NCBI RefSeq assembly: GCF_900099905.1
Contig: NZ_FNEE01000038.1
Coordinates: 1 to 35,775, forward strand
Length of the DNA: 35,775 nt
Source of the DNA: Mesorhizobium muleiense
GTDB taxonomy: Bacteria; Pseudomonadota; Alphaproteobacteria; Rhizobiales; Rhizobiaceae
Direction of reading: 5' to 3'
The position numbers were made by a program, and so were the translations under genes. Under the pieces are notes generated by a model that did no database searches, was not told the DNA's origin, and worked only from the letters and a program-made list of their open reading frames with translations. This document shows, piece after piece, positions 15,095-23,442 of this stretch. Position 1 is the first letter of the stretch; the number at the start of each line of letters is the position of its first letter.

Positions 15095-15535
15095 TCAGGT
15101 GGAGCGGTCGCTGTGCTCGCCGGGTCCTCGCTGCGCAAAAACCCATCGGTCGAGCATGAGAAGATTGACCGCCGGAACAAGCAGGCATGTAACCACAATG
15201 GCAATGATCGGCGGCAGGCCGAGTTTCGCCGTCAAGAGCGCCGGCGCTGCGTAAGCCACGGCAAAGCCTGTCGCCGTCAGCAGGAGAAAACGCGCGGCTT
15301 CCGATCGATGCGGTCCATTCGACATGAAGGTTACTGATTTATGGGCGAAATATGAAAACACGGCAGCCGCCGCGTAAGCCGCGAGCGACGCCGGAACCGG
15401 CGAAAGGCCGATCCATTTCGATTCGACCAAACCGATAGCCAGGGCAGCATACAGGATTGTCGCGGCGATGCCGACCAACCCGAAGCGCGCCAGCAGCTTC
15501 AGCCCGGCACCGGCAGTCGAACGGTCCTCAGACAT
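15095..15535 (-). CDS. GtrA-family membrane protein
   Basis: A 146-residue protein with four membrane segments, matching the GtrA family: FGLVGIAATILYAALAIG (first span), the conserved YFAHKSVTF between spans two and three, and a C-terminal LDRWVF ending typical of the family. GtrA proteins are thought to move polyprenyl-phosphate-linked sugars across the inner membrane. It is the last gene of a three-gene minus-strand unit; its start overlaps the methyltransferase stop by 8 bases when the ATG at 15535 is used (another ATG at 15550 is possible). Together with the GtrB-like protein it would supply flipped sugar donors for O-antigen or other glycan decoration. Confidence 0.88.
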   Translation of the reverse strand: MSEDRSTAGAGLKLLARFGLVGIAATILYAALAIGLVESKWIGLSPVPASLAAYAAAAVFSYFAHKSVTFMSNGPHRSEAARFLLLTATGFAVAYAAPALLTAKLGLPPIIAIVVTCLLVPAVNLLMLDRWVFAQRGPGEHSDRST

Positions 15536-16214
15536 GCGCGCTGCACGCATACTGGGCCCCGAGCGGCAGAGGCGCGAGCAGGCGCTCGAGTCGTCTGGCG
15601 AAGGACCTGGCCGACGGCAGCAGCAGGAAGTGCTCGGATCGGATATCCTGAAAACCCGTCTCCTGAAAAAGCGATCTTGCTTTGGCGGCGTTGAGCAGGA
15701 CCGCGTCCTGGTCGAACGGACACCGCAACACCGCGAGACGCGTCAGCGGATTATAAGGGTTATGCTCGATGATGCAGGCGACGCCGCCCGGCCGCACGAC
15801 GCGCCGCATTTCCCGGAAGAAATCGAGCCAGGAGGCGGGCGGAACGTGATGGACGACGCAACTGGCGAAAGCCAGATCGAACGCGCCGTCGCCATAAGGC
15901 AGGCGCGGCGTCGTGCAGGCCCTGTAGGTCACACACGGATTGTCCTGGCCGGCGCGCAGGATCGATTGTTCCGAGACGTCGCAGCCATCCAGGCTCTCGA
16001 ACGCGCCTTCGAGATAAGGGTGGAGCGACCCGACGCCGCAGCCGATATCCAGCGCCCGCACCCCGCTTTGTCGAAGCCCACGCTCGACAACGAGACGCCG
16101 CAGCAGGTCGGCCTTGGCGATCAGAAAAAAGTCGTGCCCGAGTCCCGAAAACCGGATGGATCCTGCGACCGCCTCGCCATAGTTCGATTTATAGCTGTCG
16201 AAGAGTTCGGCCAT
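15528..16214 (-). CDS. Class I SAM-dependent methyltransferase
   Basis: A 228-residue methyltransferase. Motif I is ALDIGCGVGSLHPYL, which binds S-adenosylmethionine; later motifs include DLAFASCVVHHVPP and a post-motif EMRRVVRPGGVACIIEHNP. It has no membrane segment, so it acts in the cytoplasm or at the membrane face. The ATG at 16214 has GGAG eight bases upstream and overlaps the 3' end of the GtrB-like gene by 26 bases; the frame is also open to 16271. Lying between gtrB-like and gtrA-like genes, it may methylate a lipid-linked sugar or the glycan built from it. This is inference from position only. Confidence 0.87.
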   Translation of the reverse strand: MAELFDSYKSNYGEAVAGSIRFSGLGHDFFLIAKADLLRRLVVERGLRQSGVRALDIGCGVGSLHPYLEGAFESLDGCDVSEQSILRAGQDNPCVTYRACTTPRLPYGDGAFDLAFASCVVHHVPPASWLDFFREMRRVVRPGGVACIIEHNPYNPLTRLAVLRCPFDQDAVLLNAAKARSLFQETGFQDIRSEHFLLLPSARSFARRLERLLAPLPLGAQYACSAHV

Positions 16215-17256
16215 CAGCCGAGGCTCCGTTCCTGGGTTTTCGAAACGGTCGACGGCTCTCACTGGCGGCACGCATCGCCTTGTCGAAGCCGGCGACCCGA
16301 TCGATCACGTAAAGCGGACGGCGTTTCACCTCGGCGTGGATGCCGCCGACATAGAGCCCGACCACGCCGGTCATGAAAAGATTGATGCCGCAAAGCAGCG
16401 ACACGATCACCACGGTGGATGTCCAGCCGGCAATGATGCCGGTTTCAAAAATCCAGGCGAAGATGGCGTAAATGCCGAACAACACCGCAAGCGCGGAGAT
16501 CGCCAATCCGCCCCACAGCGCCATGCGCAGCGGCTTCTCGGAGAAGCTGACGATGCCGTGAACGGCAAGGTGCATCATCTTCCAGAACGGGTATTTGGTC
16601 TGGCCAAGGGTCCGCGCCGGGCGTTCGAATGGCACCGCCGTCTGCTTGAACCCCATCCAGGCGAACATGCCCCTGACGAAACGGTCGTGTTCGGGCATTT
16701 GCTTGAAGGTTTCCAGAGCCTTGCGCCCGACCAGGCGAAAATCGCCGACGTCGCGGGGGATGTCGACCGACGTCATCTTCTCCAGCAGGCGGTAGAAGAG
16801 ACTCGCCGTCAGGCGCTTGAACCAGGATTCGCCCTCACGCTTGACACGGCGGGCATAGACGATCTCGAAGCCTTCCTTCCACTTCGCCACCAGATCGAGG
16901 ACCACCTCCGGCGGGTCTTGCAGGTCGGCATCCATGACGATGACGGCATCACCCGCAGCCGCATCCATGCCGGCCGTGATGGCGACCTGATGGCCGAAAT
17001 TGCGGGAAAGCTCGATCAGCCGGAAGCGCGGCTCGACGGCGACGACGTTGCGAAGGTATTCGACGCTCCCATCGAGGCTTCCGTCATCGACGAAGATCGC
17101 CTCAGTCTCGCCGTCCAGCCGGCCGATCAGCGAACTAATCCGCTCGACCAGTCGCGGCAGCACCTGTTCTTCATTGTATATGGGAAGGACCAGCGAGTAC
17201 CGCGGCGGCGACACGTTCACCGCAGTCCTGTTGCTTTGGATCACAGGGTCTCGCAT
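16189..17256 (-). CDS. GT2-family polyprenyl-phosphate glycosyltransferase (GtrB/DPM1-like)
   Basis: A 355-residue protein with an N-terminal GT-A domain and two C-terminal membrane segments, the design of GtrB and dolichyl-phosphate-mannose synthases. Motifs in order: LVLPIYNEEQVLPRLV, IFVDDGSLDGS, VIVMDADLQDPPE (metal-binding DxD type), and the GDFRLVGRKALE loop near the active site. The two hydrophobic hairpins lie at roughly residues 245-270 and 280-305. It transfers a sugar from a nucleotide donor to polyprenyl phosphate on the cytoplasmic face. First gene of the minus-strand unit with the methyltransferase and GtrA-like genes. Start codon uncertain: ATG at 17256 preferred, ATG at 17298 possible. 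Confidence 0.88.
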   Translation of the reverse strand: MRDPVIQSNRTAVNVSPPRYSLVLPIYNEEQVLPRLVERISSLIGRLDGETEAIFVDDGSLDGSVEYLRNVVAVEPRFRLIELSRNFGHQVAITAGMDAAAGDAVIVMDADLQDPPEVVLDLVAKWKEGFEIVYARRVKREGESWFKRLTASLFYRLLEKMTSVDIPRDVGDFRLVGRKALETFKQMPEHDRFVRGMFAWMGFKQTAVPFERPARTLGQTKYPFWKMMHLAVHGIVSFSEKPLRMALWGGLAISALAVLFGIYAIFAWIFETGIIAGWTSTVVIVSLLCGINLFMTGVVGLYVGGIHAEVKRRPLYVIDRVAGFDKAMRAASESRRPFRKPRNGASADGRTLRQL

Positions 17257-17594
17257 GCCGTTGAAAATGGAACGCAAGCTACAAAGTTCCAAGGACATAC
17301 AAGAAATCGCTAAATTTAGCGGTTTCGGCCAGGTGCTGATCATGCGTGGAAAGGAACACAGGCGTTACCGCAATCGAACGTCCATTTGTGGTCGGAGCAC
17401 GGCGTCAATGGGCTATCGCCCGTCCCAAACCGCCGCGAAGCAACCTTTGAGGACCCGCTTCGATCATGCCGCCCAAAAACGGATGTCTGCTGGCCGATCT
17501 ATCCCGCTTGCCACTTCTGCCATTGCACAAGCCACATCAGAACAATAGATGGTGCGGAGCGGCCGCCCCTTATGTCAGGCGGAAAAACAGGACT
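17257..17594. other. Divergent promoter region between the gtrB-like gene and pmbA
   Basis: No gene is supported in these 338 bp. The left part is AT-rich and contains a 24-bp near-perfect palindrome (17303-17326). The right part is open in the pmbA frame back to 17466, but without a ribosome binding site for the longer form. Confidence 0.5.
17303..17326. promoter_or_regulatory. 24-bp near-perfect palindrome (candidate operator)
   Basis: The core CGCTAAATTTAGCG (17308-17321) is a perfect 14-bp palindrome. After one mismatched pair, four further bases match on each side (GAAA/TTTC). It stands out because the surrounding DNA is GC-rich. It lies 47 bp upstream of the preferred start of the gtrB-like gene and about 270 bp upstream of pmbA. 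The binding protein is unknown. Confidence 0.55.
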
Positions 17595-18944
17595 ATGCGC
17601 ATGACCAATACGCTGGACTCAGCGAAATTGACCGACCGGGTCGCGGCCCTGGTCGAGGCTGCCAAACGGGCCGGCGCCGACGCCGCCGACGCGGTTGCGG
17701 TGCGCGGCCGTTCGACCGGAGTGTCGGTGCGGCTTGGCAAGGTCGAGGGCACCGAGGCGTCCGAGAGCGAGGATGTCTCGCTGCGCGTCTTCGTCGGCAA
17801 GCGGGTGGCGAGCGTCTCGGCGACCGCTGCCTCCGACCCGAAAGCGCTGGCCGAGCGCGCCGTGGCGATGGCGAAAGTCTCGCCGGAAGATCCCTACCAG
17901 GGCCTCGCCGATCCGGCCTTGCTGGTCAAGAAGCCGCGCGACCTCGATCTGTTCGATCCGACGGAAGTCTCGGCCGACCAGTTGAAGGAAGCGGCGCTGG
18001 CCGCGGAAGCGGCGGCCCTTGCCGTCAAGGGCGTTACCAATTCGGCCGGCAGCGGCGCCAGCGCCGGGCTTGGCGGGCTGGTGCTCGCCACCTCGCACGG
18101 CTTTGTCGGCCACTATGTCGCCTCGCGCTTTTCGCGCTCGACCAGCGTCATCGCCGGCGAGGGCACCGGCATGGAGCGCGATTATGAATTCTCCTCGCGC
18201 CAGCATTTCTCCGATCTCGACGCACCCGAGGACATCGGCCGCAAGGCCGGCGAACGCGCGGCGCGGCGCGTCGGAGCGCGCAAGGCGGCGACCGGGCCGG
18301 TCGATGTGGTGTTCGACCCGCGCGTCGCCCGCGGCATCGCCGGCCATCTCGCCGGCGCCATCAATGGCGCCTCCGTCGCGCGCAAGACCAGCTTTCTGCG
18401 CGACATGATGGGCAAGCAGGTGGCGGCGGCCGCGATCACCGTCACCGACCAGCCGCTCCGGCTCCGTGGCCAGGCGTCGCGTCCGTTCGACGGCGAAGGC
18501 ATCGAGGGCGAAAAGCTGCTCATGGTTGAGAAGGGCGTTTTGAACCACTGGTTCCTGTCGACCTCAGTGGCGCGGGAATTGGGGCTGACCACCAACGGGC
18601 GCGGCTCGCGCAACGGCTCCTCCGTCTCGCCGTCATCGACCAATCTTGCCATCGAGCCGGGCGAGCGGACGCCCGAGGACCTCATCAAGTCGCTCAAATC
18701 AGGCTTTTACGTCACCGAAGTGTTCGGCCAGGGCGTCGACATGGTGACTGGCGAGTACAGCCGCGGCGCTTCCGGCTTCTGGATCGAGAATGGCGAGCTC
18801 GCCTATCCGGTTGCGGAAGTGACCATTGCCTCGAACCTGAAGACGATGTTCCTCAACATGGTTCCGGCGAGCGATCTCGATCGCAATTTCGGCACCGCCG
18901 CACCAACGCTGCTGATCGAAGGCATGACCCTTGCCGGAGCTTGA
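17595..18944 (+). CDS. pmbA: TldE/PmbA-family metallopeptidase subunit
   Basis: A 449-residue protein of the TldD/PmbA family, matching PmbA (TldE). In the known pair, TldD carries the catalytic zinc motif HExxxH and TldE does not; no HExxxH is seen here, in line with the TldE role. Family segments include GVSVRLGKVEGTEASESEDV (N-terminal domain) and the C-terminal RPFDGEGIEGEKLLMVEKGV, GSRNGSSVSPSSTNL and TGEYSRGASGFWIENGEL. The TldD/E heterodimer degrades unfolded or modified peptides in the cytoplasm and matures microcin B17 or CcdA in E. coli. ATGs at 17595 and 17601 are both possible. No tldD lies in the window. The next gene overlaps its end by 14 bases. Confidence 0.92.
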   Translation: MRMTNTLDSAKLTDRVAALVEAAKRAGADAADAVAVRGRSTGVSVRLGKVEGTEASESEDVSLRVFVGKRVASVSATAASDPKALAERAVAMAKVSPEDPYQGLADPALLVKKPRDLDLFDPTEVSADQLKEAALAAEAAALAVKGVTNSAGSGASAGLGGLVLATSHGFVGHYVASRFSRSTSVIAGEGTGMERDYEFSSRQHFSDLDAPEDIGRKAGERAARRVGARKAATGPVDVVFDPRVARGIAGHLAGAINGASVARKTSFLRDMMGKQVAAAAITVTDQPLRLRGQASRPFDGEGIEGEKLLMVEKGVLNHWFLSTSVARELGLTTNGRGSRNGSSVSPSSTNLAIEPGERTPEDLIKSLKSGFYVTEVFGQGVDMVTGEYSRGASGFWIENGELAYPVAEVTIASNLKTMFLNMVPASDLDRNFGTAAPTLLIEGMTLAGA

Positions 18945-19740
18945 CCAGGTCGCCTCCGCCGCCGGGGCTCGTGAGGATCTGCCGCTGCTGCGCGACGCTG
19001 CCCGCGAGGCGGGCGCCATCGCCATGCGCTATTTCGGCAACAATCCGCAAGTGTGGATGAAGGGCGGCACCTCACCGGTGAGCGAGGCCGATCACGCCGC
19101 CGACGCCTATCTGCGCCAAACCTTGCTTGCGGCACGGCCGGACTATGGCTGGCTGTCGGAGGAGACGGCCGACGATCCGGCAAGGCTTGCCGCCCGCCGC
19201 ACCTTCGTCGTCGATCCGATCGACGGCACGCGCGGCTTCCTCGAAGGCCTGCGCTCCTGGTGCGTCAGCGTCGCGGTGGTCGAGGACGGCCGCACGCTTG
19301 CCGGCGTGCTCGAATGTCCTGCCACCGAGGAGACCTATTGGGCGCTGCCAGGTGAGGGGGCGTTCCTGAATGGCCGTCGCATTGCGGTGCGCCGCCCGGC
19401 AGCGATGGTCGAAATTGGCGGGCCGAAGCCATTGATCGCCCTGATGCCGGCGCAATGGCAGGGCCGGCTGAGCCGCGTGCCCTATATTCCCTCGCTCGCC
19501 TATCGGCTGGCGATGGTCGCCAATGGCAGGCTCGACGCGACCTTCGTCAAACCCAGCGCACATGACTGGGACATCGCCGCGGCGGATCTCATTCTGGGCG
19601 AGGCCGGCGGCGCATTGCTCGACCAGAAGGGCCGCGCACCGCGCTATGCCGGCGAAGTGATCCAGCACGGCGCGCTGGTCGCCGGCAGCGGCGAACTGCT
19701 CGCCGTCCTCTCCGCCGTCGTCGCAGGGCTGGACGGTTGA
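18931..19740 (+). CDS. cysQ: Inositol-monophosphatase-family phosphatase, CysQ-like 3'(2'),5'-bisphosphate nucleotidase
   Basis: A 269-residue member of the lithium-sensitive, magnesium-dependent phosphatase superfamily. Metal ligands are in place: Glu77/Glu78 (WLSEET), Asp95 and Asp98 in DPIDGTRGF, and Asp214 in HDWDIAAAD (211-219). The family includes inositol monophosphatase, fructose bisphosphatase and CysQ, which recycles PAP from sulfate assimilation; GTRGFLEG and the KGGTSPVSEAD opening fit the CysQ group best, but the distinction is not absolute. The start is a TTG at 18931, with GAAGG at 18919-18923, overlapping pmbA by 14 bases and implying coupling. Confidence 0.85.
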   Translation: MPELDQVASAAGAREDLPLLRDAAREAGAIAMRYFGNNPQVWMKGGTSPVSEADHAADAYLRQTLLAARPDYGWLSEETADDPARLAARRTFVVDPIDGTRGFLEGLRSWCVSVAVVEDGRTLAGVLECPATEETYWALPGEGAFLNGRRIAVRRPAAMVEIGGPKPLIALMPAQWQGRLSRVPYIPSLAYRLAMVANGRLDATFVKPSAHDWDIAAADLILGEAGGALLDQKGRAPRYAGEVIQHGALVAGSGELLAVLSAVVAGLDG

Positions 19741-19816
19741 ACATGTCATCAATGGTTCCAAAGTCGGCGGCTTTGGTCTAGACCTGTCACAAACTCACGA
19801 TATGTGAAGGACCGAC

Positions 19817-20062
19817 ATGACCGCGGAAGACGGAAAGAAGCAGCTTTTGCACCTGGTGTTCGGCGGCGAACTGAAGACGCTTGGCGGGACAGAATTCCGT
19901 GATCTCGAGACGCTCGATATCGTCGGCATCTATCCGGATTATCAATCCGCGCAAACGGCGTGGAAAGCCAAGGCCCAAGCCAGCGTGGACAATGCCCATA
20001 TGCGTTATTTCGTCGTTCACCTGCACCGGTTGCTCGACCCCGAAAACAAGCCTGCCGGTTGA
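19817..20062 (+). CDS. DUF4170 domain protein
   Basis: An 81-residue cytoplasmic protein matching the small DUF4170 family of alphaproteobacteria: LLHLVFGGELKTL at the start, DLETLDIVGIYPDY centrally and HMRYFVVHLHRLLDPE at the end. No function is established that I know of. It lies 76 bp after the cysQ-like gene and 5 bp before the DUF374 acyltransferase, in a run leading to waaA and lpxK. The conserved neighbourhood with lipid A genes in rhizobia suggests an envelope-related role, but nothing in the sequence shows it. Confidence 0.88.
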   Translation: MTAEDGKKQLLHLVFGGELKTLGGTEFRDLETLDIVGIYPDYQSAQTAWKAKAQASVDNAHMRYFVVHLHRLLDPENKPAG

Positions 20063-20067
20063 CATGG

Positions 20068-20856
20068 ATGGATCATGAAGGCGTGAAAAGGCCGGCCACG
20101 AGGTCCGCGGCAAGGCGGCGTCGCGGTGGCACCCCGAAGACATTCTGGCGCAAGATACGCGAACCGCTGGCGCAATCGCGATTCGTCAAGAACGCCATCG
20201 CCAGCCTGTTTGCGCAGTTCGTTCGCCTCGTCCGCCTGACCAATCGTGCTGTCGACGGATCGGCGCAGATGTCGGGCGGCGCCTACTCGCAGTTCGAACC
20301 CGCCATCATCGCGCTGTGGCACGGCCAGCATCTTCTGACTCCGGCCTACTATCCAGGGGGACGGCCAGTGGTCGCCATGGTGTCGCGTAGTGCCGACGCC
20401 GAGCTCAACGCACTGATGATCGAGAAATTCGGGATCGAGGCGGTGCGCGGCTCGGGTGGACGCGAAGGCTCGAAGCGTCGCGACAAGGGCGGCGCCAAAG
20501 CGCTGATCGCCCTGAAAAAGTCACTCGCCGCCGGCAAGAACGTCGCCATGATCGCTGACATTCCGCATGGCACGCCGCGCGACGCCGGGCTTGGCATCGT
20601 TCTCCTGGCGCGGCTTTCGGGCCGGCCGATCCTGCCCGCCGCCATCGCCACCAGCCGCCGCAAGGTGCTGGAGCGCAGCTGGGACAAGACCACGATCAAT
20701 CTGCCGTTCGGCCGCTCCTCGATCGTGCTTGGAGCGCCGGTGTTCGTTCCGGCCAATGCCGACGAGGCTGAAATGGAACGCAAGCGCCAGGAGGTCACGG
20801 CCGCGCTCAACGCCGCGACCGCCGAGGCCTACCGCCTCGTGGATGGCCCAAAATGA
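20068..20856 (+). CDS. DUF374 lysophospholipid-acyltransferase-like protein
   Basis: A 262-residue protein with a basic N-terminus (RPATRSAARRRRGG) and a DUF374 acyltransferase-like domain. Conserved segments are IIALWHGQHLLTPAYY (histidine in the position of the acyltransferase catalytic motif), VAMVSRSADAELNALMIEKF, RGSGGREGSKRRDKGGAKAL, and MIADIPHGTPRDAGLGIVLL. Related proteins are thought to add fatty acids to lipid A. Its stop overlaps the waaA start by four bases (ATGA), and lpxK follows, so a role in lipid A or Kdo-lipid acylation is likely but unproven. The start at 20068 is chosen because the earlier frame overlaps the DUF4170 gene; no clear ribosome binding site is seen. Confidence 0.87.
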   Translation: MDHEGVKRPATRSAARRRRGGTPKTFWRKIREPLAQSRFVKNAIASLFAQFVRLVRLTNRAVDGSAQMSGGAYSQFEPAIIALWHGQHLLTPAYYPGGRPVVAMVSRSADAELNALMIEKFGIEAVRGSGGREGSKRRDKGGAKALIALKKSLAAGKNVAMIADIPHGTPRDAGLGIVLLARLSGRPILPAAIATSRRKVLERSWDKTTINLPFGRSSIVLGAPVFVPANADEAEMERKRQEVTAALNAATAEAYRLVDGPK

Positions 20857-22169
20857 GCGAGCGCTGGGCGCGCACTTTCCTGACGGCGTATCGTTTCGCA
20901 GGCGCAGCCGCCTATCCCCTGGTCGGGCCCTATGTCGCCTGGCGCACCTCCAGAGGCAAGGAGGACCGAATTCGCCGGCGCGAGCGCTATGGCATCGCCG
21001 GGCGCGAGCGCCCCGAAGGGCCGCTGATCTGGATCCATGCGGCGAGCGTCGGCGAGACGATCGCCGTCGTGCCGCTGGTCGAGAGCATCCTTGACTACGG
21101 CGTCAATATCGTGCTGACGACGGGGACCGTCACCTCCGCTCAGGTTGCCGAGGAACGGCTCGGCGACCGCATCATCCACCAATACGTGCCGCTCGACCTC
21201 AAGCCGGCGGTCAGCCGCTTCCTCGACCATTGGCGGCCGGATCTGGCGATCATCGCCGAATCGGAGATCTGGCCGATGACCATCCTCGAGCTCGGCGCAC
21301 GGCGTGTGCCGCAGGTGCTGGTCAATGGCAGGCTGTCCGACCGTTCGTACAAATCCTGGAAGAAGCGCGCCAACATCGCCGAGGCGCTGTTCGAGAATCT
21401 CGCCCATGTTGTCGCCCAGTCGGATGTCGACGGCGAGCGCTTCCTCTCGCTCGGCGCCCGGCCGGTCACCGTATCCGGCAATCTCAAGGTCGACACCACG
21501 CCGCCGCCGGCCGATGAAAGGGCGCTGTACACGTTGAAGCGCCAGGTCGGCGCCCGCCCGACCTGGGCGGCGATCTCGACCCATGACGGCGAGGAGGTGG
21601 TCGCCGCCGAGGTTCACGCGATGCTGCACAAGCGTCACCACGGTCTTTTGACGATCGTCGTGCCGCGCCATCCTGATCGCGCCGAAGCGCTTGCCGCGCA
21701 GATTTCCGGCATGGGCCTGAAACTCGCTCGGCGCAGCAAGGGCGACCGGATCATCGCCGATACGGACATTCTGCTCGGCGACACGATGGGCGAGATGGGG
21801 CTTTATCTCAGGCTGACGGAGATCGCCTTCGTTGGCCGTTCGCTCACCTCGGAGGGCGGCCAGAACCCCCTGGAGCCGGCCATGCTCGACACGGCGGTGC
21901 TGGCCGGCCGCAACGTCCAGAATTTTCGCGAGACCTATCAGCGCCTGCTCGACAGCGGCGGCGCCAAGCTGGTGCGCGACCGCGACATGCTGGCCGGCGC
22001 CGTCAATTTCCTTTTGACCAACGAGGTGGCTCGCCACGAGATGATGGCGGCGGGTGCGGCGACTGTCGAAGAGATGCGCGGCGCGCTGGCGCTCACCTTG
22101 AAGTCGCTCGAACCCTACATTCAGCCTTTGGTCGTCAAATCGCGCCTCAAGGGCGCCAACGGCCGTTAA
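20853..22169 (+). CDS. waaA: 3-deoxy-D-manno-octulosonic acid (Kdo) transferase
   Basis: A 438-residue GT-B enzyme that transfers Kdo from CMP-Kdo to the lipid A precursor at the cytoplasmic face of the inner membrane. The N-terminal hydrophobic anchor is followed by the signature IWIHAASVGE, whose Glu68 is the catalytic base in this family. Further motifs: IIAESEIWPM, LVNGRLSDRSYKSW, TVSGNLKVDTTP, IVVPRHPDRAEAL, FVGRSLTSEGGQNPLEPA (CMP-binding loop). The length is typical. The start overlaps the DUF374 stop (ATGA), and lpxK starts two bases after its own stop. The gene is also known as kdtA. Confidence 0.96.
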   Translation: MSERWARTFLTAYRFAGAAAYPLVGPYVAWRTSRGKEDRIRRRERYGIAGRERPEGPLIWIHAASVGETIAVVPLVESILDYGVNIVLTTGTVTSAQVAEERLGDRIIHQYVPLDLKPAVSRFLDHWRPDLAIIAESEIWPMTILELGARRVPQVLVNGRLSDRSYKSWKKRANIAEALFENLAHVVAQSDVDGERFLSLGARPVTVSGNLKVDTTPPPADERALYTLKRQVGARPTWAAISTHDGEEVVAAEVHAMLHKRHHGLLTIVVPRHPDRAEALAAQISGMGLKLARRSKGDRIIADTDILLGDTMGEMGLYLRLTEIAFVGRSLTSEGGQNPLEPAMLDTAVLAGRNVQNFRETYQRLLDSGGAKLVRDRDMLAGAVNFLLTNEVARHEMMAAGAATVEEMRGALALTLKSLEPYIQPLVVKSRLKGANGR

Positions 22170-22170
22170 G

Positions 22171-23199
22171 ATGGCCAGCGAAGCGCCCCCCTTCTGGTGG
22201 GAAGAACCGGACTGGCGGGCGCTGGCGCTGGCGCCGCTGTCGGCGGTCTATGCGCTGGTTGCCGGCCGCCGCATGCGCTCAGCGGCGCGCGAGAAGATCG
22301 AGGCGCCGGTGCTTTGCGTCGGCAACTTCACCGTCGGCGGCACCGGCAAGACGCCGGTGGCGATCGCACTGGCCCGGCAAGCCAGGCGCATGCAGCTCAA
22401 TCCAGGTTTCCTGTCGCGCGGCCATGGCGGCTCCTTCGCGCGGCCGCATGTCGTCGATCCGCATCATGACGCCGCCAAGCATGTCGGCGATGAGCCGCTG
22501 CTTTTGGCTGCGCACGCGCCGGTCGCAGTGACGCCGAACCGTGCCGCCGGCGCACGCCTCCTGCTGGAAAAGCATGGCTGTGATTTCCTGATCATGGATG
22601 ACGGTTTCCAGAGCGCGCGCATCCACATCGACTACGCGCTGGTCGTCGTCGACGCACGCTACGGCGTCGGCAACGGCCGCGTCATTCCCGGCGGTCCGCT
22701 CAGGGCTGGTATCGTCGACCAACTGGTTTTCACCAGCGCGCTGCTGAAGATGGGCGAGGGCCTTGCTGCCGATGCCGTCGTTCGCCAGGCGGCGCGCGCC
22801 GGCCGGCCGATCTTCGAGGCGCATACGCGGCCAACCAGCAAGGCGGGGCTGGCCGGCAAGCGATATCTGGCCTTTGCCGGCATCGGCCATCCCGACAAAT
22901 TCTTCGACACGGTCCGTCAGGCCGGCGGCGAGGTTGCGCTGGCCCGGTCGTTTCCTGACCATCATTTCTATGGCAAGGACGAACTGGCCGAACTGGCAAC
23001 GACAGCGCGAGGTGCCGGACTTGGCCTCATCACCACCGCCAAGGACGCCGCCCGGCTGCGCCACGATGCCGCGTCGGCCGATTTCCTCGGACAGCTTGAT
23101 GTGCTGGAGATCGACACCGTGTTCGATCCCGACCACGTGCCCGAACGTATCATCGTCGAGACGCTGGATGCCTGGCGGCAGCGCAAGCTGCAGGGCTGA
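22171..23199 (+). CDS. lpxK: Tetraacyldisaccharide 4'-kinase
   Basis: A 342-residue membrane-associated kinase that phosphorylates the 4' position of the lipid A disaccharide precursor. The Walker A motif GGTGKTP is at residues 56-62, preceded by the family's VLCVGNFTV. Other family segments are LSRGHGGSF, VGDEPLLLA, FLIMDDGFQS (acidic active-site region), RVIPGGPLR, and FPDHHFYG near the C-terminus. It is the last gene of the plus-strand envelope run; the palindromic element C (23248-23406) follows and separates it from the DUF2093 gene on the other strand. Confidence 0.96.
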   Translation: MASEAPPFWWEEPDWRALALAPLSAVYALVAGRRMRSAAREKIEAPVLCVGNFTVGGTGKTPVAIALARQARRMQLNPGFLSRGHGGSFARPHVVDPHHDAAKHVGDEPLLLAAHAPVAVTPNRAAGARLLLEKHGCDFLIMDDGFQSARIHIDYALVVVDARYGVGNGRVIPGGPLRAGIVDQLVFTSALLKMGEGLAADAVVRQAARAGRPIFEAHTRPTSKAGLAGKRYLAFAGIGHPDKFFDTVRQAGGEVALARSFPDHHFYGKDELAELATTARGAGLGLITTAKDAARLRHDAASADFLGQLDVLEIDTVFDPDHVPERIIVETLDAWRQRKLQG

Positions 23200-23247
23200 T
23201 CTTGGAGCATTGCGTCGTTGGTAGAGCTGTTTGACGCTGGCGGGACA

Positions 23248-23406
23248 GCGCCCCCCTCTGTCCTGCCGGACATCTCCCCCACAAGGAGGGAGATCGGCCG
23301 TCACCCCGGCTTTCGCCAATCACCAACGTCGCAGGATGAGCAGGGCGCTTAAGCTGCCGATCTCCCCCCAAGTGGGGGAGATGCCCGGCAGGGCAGAGGG
23401 GGGCGC
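23248..23406. repeat. RIME-like palindromic element C
   Basis: The outer arms 23248-23260 (GCGCCCCCCTCTG) and 23394-23406 are exact reverse complements. Inside, each half has a CCTGCCGGACATCTCCCCC-type segment, and the arms stay largely complementary to about 23300 and 23355. It belongs to the same family as element D (28364-28520). Placed between convergent lpxK and the DUF2093 gene, it may also terminate both transcripts. Confidence 0.8.
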
Positions 23407-23442
23407 GAAGGATCGCTACTGAACGGCTTTGATGGCGCCGCC

